DNA of 64,000 bases, from positions 418,501 to 482,500 of the forward strand of contig NZ_CP012184.1 in assembly GCF_001420995.1 (NCBI RefSeq), read 5' to 3'. Under the pieces are notes generated by a model. That model searched no databases. It saw nothing but the letters and a program-made list of their open reading frames with translations, and was not told where the DNA came from. Position 1 is the stretch's first letter, and every line of letters starts with the position of its first letter. The DNA is from Pseudonocardia sp. EC080619-01. GTDB taxonomy: Bacteria; Actinomycetota; Actinomycetes; Mycobacteriales; Pseudonocardiaceae. Made by a program: the position numbers and the translations under genes. Shown here piece by piece: positions 63,737-64,000 of this stretch.

Positions 63737-64000
63737 CCGCCCTCGCCGAGCCGGACGAACGCGGCTCCCTCGACGTCGACCCGTCGGTCCTCCGCAAGAT
63801 CGTCGAGTACGCCGCCGACACCGCGCCCGCCACCCGGCACCGCACCCGGCGGGTCGCCGGCCTCGGCGTCGGCGAGTCCGGGCCGAGCGCCCGGGTGACC
63901 GCACGGACCGGCGACGAGATCGACGTCCGGCTCTGGCTGACCCTCGTCTACCCCGGCCCCGTCCGGGCGGCCGTCGCCCAGGTCCGCGAGCGGATCGCCG
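63733..64000 (+). CDS. second Asp23/Gls24 family protein (partial, 5' part)
   Basis: At least 89 residues, running off the window. GTG overlaps the previous stop (GTGA). SVLRKIVEYAADTAPATRHR, RVAGLGVGESGPSARVTART and DVRLWLTLVYPGPVRAAVAQ follow the Asp23 pattern of helix, strands and helix. It is the fifth consecutive overlapping gene of the envelope-stress operon. Confidence 0.75.
   Translation, partial: MTALAEPDERGSLDVDPSVLRKIVEYAADTAPATRHRTRRVAGLGVGESGPSARVTARTGDEIDVRLWLTLVYPGPVRAAVAQVRERIA

Overview
The window is 64 kb of very GC-rich, densely coded actinobacterial chromosome. GTG starts and 4-nt ATGA/GTGA gene overlaps are frequent. No integrase, insertion sequence, phage gene, tRNA or CRISPR array was found. 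A block matching the Mycobacterium Rv2228c-Rv2231c/ptpA order, a SigB protein ending LRAYAS, a 10-methyl-fatty-acid (bfaA/bfaB) pair, an AAC(2')-I acetyltransferase and a Rox-type monooxygenase point to a Pseudonocardiaceae-like organism, most likely Pseudonocardia (inference).

Region by region. 0-2 kb: end of dtd, a YggT membrane protein and a patatin lipase. 1.9-6.5 kb: a polyhydroxyalkanoate (PHA) locus with phasin, XRE regulator, intact phaC and a divergent second synthase broken by an in-frame TAG. 6.6-7.8 kb: sigB behind an ECF-type promoter. 8-11.8 kb: flavin reductase and FMN reductase, pseudouridine-5'-phosphate glycosidase (psuG), a HAD hydrolase and AAC(2')-I. 11.8-16.8 kb: frameshifted lactate permease, P450, TetR regulator and a metal-siderophore-type binding lipoprotein. 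16.9-28.8 kb: htpG, a fused SecDF, a LysR regulator with a VOC protein, a large membrane acyltransferase, two small proteins and rox. 28.9-31.3 kb: RNase P RNA, an oxidoreductase fragment and selO. 31.4-35.8 kb: an AraC-centred two-component monooxygenase/aldehyde dehydrogenase module. 35.9-39.2 kb: three transporters. 39.2-40 kb: a repeat-rich gap and a 58-residue protein with an internal repeat.

40-49 kb: the RNase H/zinc-ribbon/Nif3/CobC operon, ptpA with fructosamine kinase, bfaB/bfaA and a dienelactone hydrolase. 49-54.4 kb: an aldo/keto reductase, then an AbgT transporter, secreted esterase, creatininase-type amidohydrolase and FCD regulator. 54.5-58.4 kb: a repeat-bearing gap, a serine-type PhaC-like hydrolase, acyl-CoA dehydrogenase and a Cys/Met PLP enzyme. 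58.4-61.4 kb: an iron-box-controlled siderophore ABC operon with no binding protein. 61.5-64 kb: a RibD-like reductase and an Asp23/Gls24 operon with a J-domain-like HPD protein, cut by the window end.

Links between genes. The PHA genes share a 12-bp promoter motif. The flavin reductase and aldehyde dehydrogenase promoters flanking the AraC gene share a 16-bp element plus a TAGCGT -10. Many genes have a TANNNT element 6-7 nt before the start and no ribosome site, as expected for leaderless mRNA. All function calls come from reading the sequence and remembered families; no database search was run.
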